Source: Acidimicrobiaceae bacterium
GTDB taxonomy: Bacteria; Actinomycetota; Acidimicrobiia; Acidimicrobiales; Microtrichaceae
Direction of reading: 5' to 3'
Length of the DNA: 6,153 nucleotides
Assembly: GCA_003514205.1 (NCBI GenBank)
Contig: DORQ01000055.1
Span: 339 to 6,491 of the forward strand
Shown piece by piece: positions 5,040-6,153 of this stretch (positions within the stretch are counted from its first letter, which is position 1; the number at the start of each line of letters is the position of its first letter). The notes under the pieces are model-generated. The model was given only the letters and a program-made list of their open reading frames with translations. It searched no databases and was not told the DNA's origin. A program made the position numbers and the translations under genes.

Positions 5040-5918
5040 ATGCCGCAACCAACCACGCCCGAGGCGCTTCGCCTCCACCGTCTGATCGAGCCAATTCACG
5101 CCGTCACCTACTTCCACAAGCGATCTGCTGATGCGCTGGCAGACCTGGGCCTCCGCGGGTTCTGGATGGGCTATTTCGCCAGCCGGTCGGCTCCACTGGG
5201 GCAGTGTTCCCCGGCATTGGCGGAAGCAACTTTCTACAACTTCGCACCCAAACTCGTGCGGCGTGCCCTTCCAGATGCATGGAATTTCGCGTCCCCTGAG
5301 GAGGTGATCGAAGCCAGGGCCAGTGGTGCGGCCGCGGCCCTCGCCGAGCTCTGCCCCGGTCTTGAATCGGAGGTGACGAGATTCCTGCCATTGCTTGAAT
5401 CTGCTGCTCGGGCGGCACGCTGTGAGGGCAAACCACTCGCTGCGTGCAACGCTGCATTAGCGGCCCGCTCATTGCCGCTCGAGCGGCTATGGATGGCCAC
5501 CACGATTCTCCGAGAGCACCGTGGCGATTGCCACGTTGCCGCACTGGTAGCGCACGAGATCGGCGGCCTGGAATCTCATCTGCTTCGAATCGGATCGAGC
5601 ACCTCAACCGAACCTATCGAGGAACAGCGAACCCTCATCACGGGCGCACGAGCCTGGACACATGAGGAATGGGATCGAGCACAGTCAGCCCTCGTTGAGC
5701 GCAAGATGCTTCATGCCGATGGCAGTTGCACGAGCTTAGGAAATCAACTGCATGCGCACATCGAAGAGTCGACCAATAATTCCGCGCTCCAGCCGTACCA
5801 CGACGGTCTCGCCCCGGAGGGCCGGGAACTACTTGCCATGCTGATGCGCCAGACGGCACAAGCCATCTGGAACTCCGGGTCGATCCCAGCAGTGAATCCC
5901 ATGGGACTCACCCAATAG
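5040..5918 (+). CDS. SCO6745 family protein
   Basis: A 292-residue protein that I recognise as SCO6745-family, widespread in actinobacteria and of uncertain biochemical function. Conserved pieces run through the full length: LIEPIHAVTYF (15-25), GLRGFWMGYFASRSAPLG (37-54), ATFYNFAPKLVRRALP (63-78), the strongly conserved LREHRGDCHVAAL (157-169), ARAWTHEEWDRA (203-214), a region resembling a winged helix-turn-helix around ERKMLHADGSCTSLG (220-234), and NPMGL near the C-terminus (286-290). The conserved His, Arg and Asp residues in REHRGD look like a functional site, but no catalysis is established to my knowledge. It is cytoplasmic by sequence, with no signal peptide. It is divergent from the SDR gene across 114 bp, and a lipoprotein gene starts 24 bp downstream in the same frame. 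Confidence 0.87.
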   Translation: MPQPTTPEALRLHRLIEPIHAVTYFHKRSADALADLGLRGFWMGYFASRSAPLGQCSPALAEATFYNFAPKLVRRALPDAWNFASPEEVIEARASGAAAALAELCPGLESEVTRFLPLLESAARAARCEGKPLAACNAALAARSLPLERLWMATTILREHRGDCHVAALVAHEIGGLESHLLRIGSSTSTEPIEEQRTLITGARAWTHEEWDRAQSALVERKMLHADGSCTSLGNQLHAHIEESTNNSALQPYHDGLAPEGRELLAMLMRQTAQAIWNSGSIPAVNPMGLTQ

Positions 5919-5946
5919 GAAGCGACCCATGGCCAGCACAGAATGA
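5917..5946 (+). promoter_or_regulatory. RBS plus five-codon mini-ORF overlapping the lipoprotein start
   Basis: AGGAAG (5917-5922), overlapping the TAG stop of the preceding gene, lies 6 nt before ATG 5929. That ATG opens a five-codon frame (Met-Ala-Ser-Thr-Glu, 5929-5946) whose TGA overlaps the lipoprotein ATG as ATGA (5943-5946). The lipoprotein has no ribosome site at a normal distance of its own. Translational coupling through the mini-ORF is an inference from this geometry. Confidence 0.35.
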
Positions 5947-6153
5947 GGAAGTCCGCTCCATACAATCGGGCGCCTGGACCGCCAGAACGCACCCACCTCC
6001 CGGCTGTGCTGCTCATCTTGGCGGTTCTCCTTGGGTGCAGTCAGTCGACGCGACCCAGTTCGACAGCAGCAGGTTCGACAGCCCCTGAGTCCACCGCTCC
6101 GGGTTCCACTGCTGCGGGTTCCACTGCTGCGGGTTCCACTGCTCCGGGTTCCA
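5943..6153 (+). CDS. Lipoprotein with Ser/Thr/Ala/Gly/Pro repeat linker, 3'-truncated by window
   Basis: The first 70 codons of a gene that runs past the window end. It begins with a lipoprotein signal peptide: a basic, Pro-rich n-region (about residues 1-18), a hydrophobic core LPAVLLILAVLL (19-30) and the lipobox LLGC with Cys32 as the expected lipidation site. The mature protein would be anchored to the outer face of the membrane. After Cys32 comes a flexible linker of five-residue units (SSTAA, GSTAP, ESTAP, GSTAA, GSTAA, GSTAP and on), as is common between the lipid anchor and a folded extracellular domain in actinobacterial lipoproteins. That domain is outside the window, so function is unknown. 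An in-frame TAG lies at 5916 and no other start codon occurs between it and ATG 5943. It is 24 bp after the SCO6745-family gene and may be co-transcribed. Confidence 0.8.
   Translation, partial: MRKSAPYNRAPGPPERTHLPAVLLILAVLLGCSQSTRPSSTAAGSTAPESTAPGSTAAGSTAAGSTAPGS
6057..6153 (+). repeat. 15-bp in-frame tandem repeat encoding the lipoprotein linker
   Basis: Units of 15 bp encode five residues each. Two copies of GGTTCCACTGCTGCG are identical (6102-6116, 6117-6131), a third differs by one base (6132-6146), and a fourth is cut by the window end. Three more diverged units precede them (6057-6101). The most alike copies are at the 3' side, which suggests recent expansion by slippage there. Confidence 0.93.

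Noticed and set aside
4926..5117. 64-residue N-terminal extension of the SDR from ATG 5117
   Set aside because: It would overlap the start of the divergent SCO6745-family gene, and SDR proteins normally start just before the first strand, as with ATG 4925.
6057..6153. CRISPR-like repeat at the window end
   Set aside because: The period is 15 bp without spacers and stays in frame inside a lipoprotein gene.

Overview
The window looks like a piece of a GC-rich actinobacterial chromosome (roughly 60% GC by eye). Three genes support this: a putative mycothiol-dependent enzyme of the maleylpyruvate isomerase/DinB fold, a short MenE-type acyl-CoA ligase of the actinobacterial kind, and an SCO6745-family protein. 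A WXG100-like protein and a start-codon context without clear Shine-Dalgarno sequences also fit. A deep-branching marine or freshwater actinobacterium (for example Acidimicrobiia/Ilumatobacter-like) is my best guess, but this is inference. No tRNA, rRNA, insertion sequence, phage gene or CRISPR array is visible. Every gap between genes is shorter than 130 bp.

Layout: (1) 1-591 (+), the C-terminal part of an Fe(II)/2-oxoglutarate oxygenase of the clavaminate synthase / asparagine oxygenase type, cut by the window start. (2) 650-937 (+), a small antibiotic-biosynthesis-monooxygenase (ABM) domain protein. (3) 1063-1695 (-), a mycothiol-dependent maleylpyruvate isomerase-family protein, convergent with gene 2. 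(4) 1769-2887 (+), a MenE-like O-succinylbenzoate-CoA ligase, divergent from gene 3 across 73 bp. (5) 2921-4111 (-), a 396-residue protein with a WXG100-like N-terminus and a beta-rich, apparently duplicated C-terminal region of unknown function. (6) 4185-4925 (-), a classical short-chain dehydrogenase. (7) 5040-5918 (+), an SCO6745-family protein, divergent from gene 6 across 114 bp. (8) 5943 to the window end (+), the start of a lipoprotein with an S/T/A/G/P repeat linker, cut by the window edge.

How the genes work together: no single pathway is evident. Genes change strand often and mostly seem to be separate transcription units of general actinobacterial metabolism. Genes 7 and 8 may be co-transcribed (24 bp apart), as may genes 6 and 5 on the minus strand (73 bp apart, with hairpins between). 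The most notable shared property is a -10-like hexamer with A at position 2 and T at position 6, placed 5-6 nt before the start codon of six of the seven genes whose start is visible. This suggests widespread leaderless transcripts. The least understood product is the WXG100-like protein at 2921-4111. I see no convincing evidence of a wholly new multi-gene system here.
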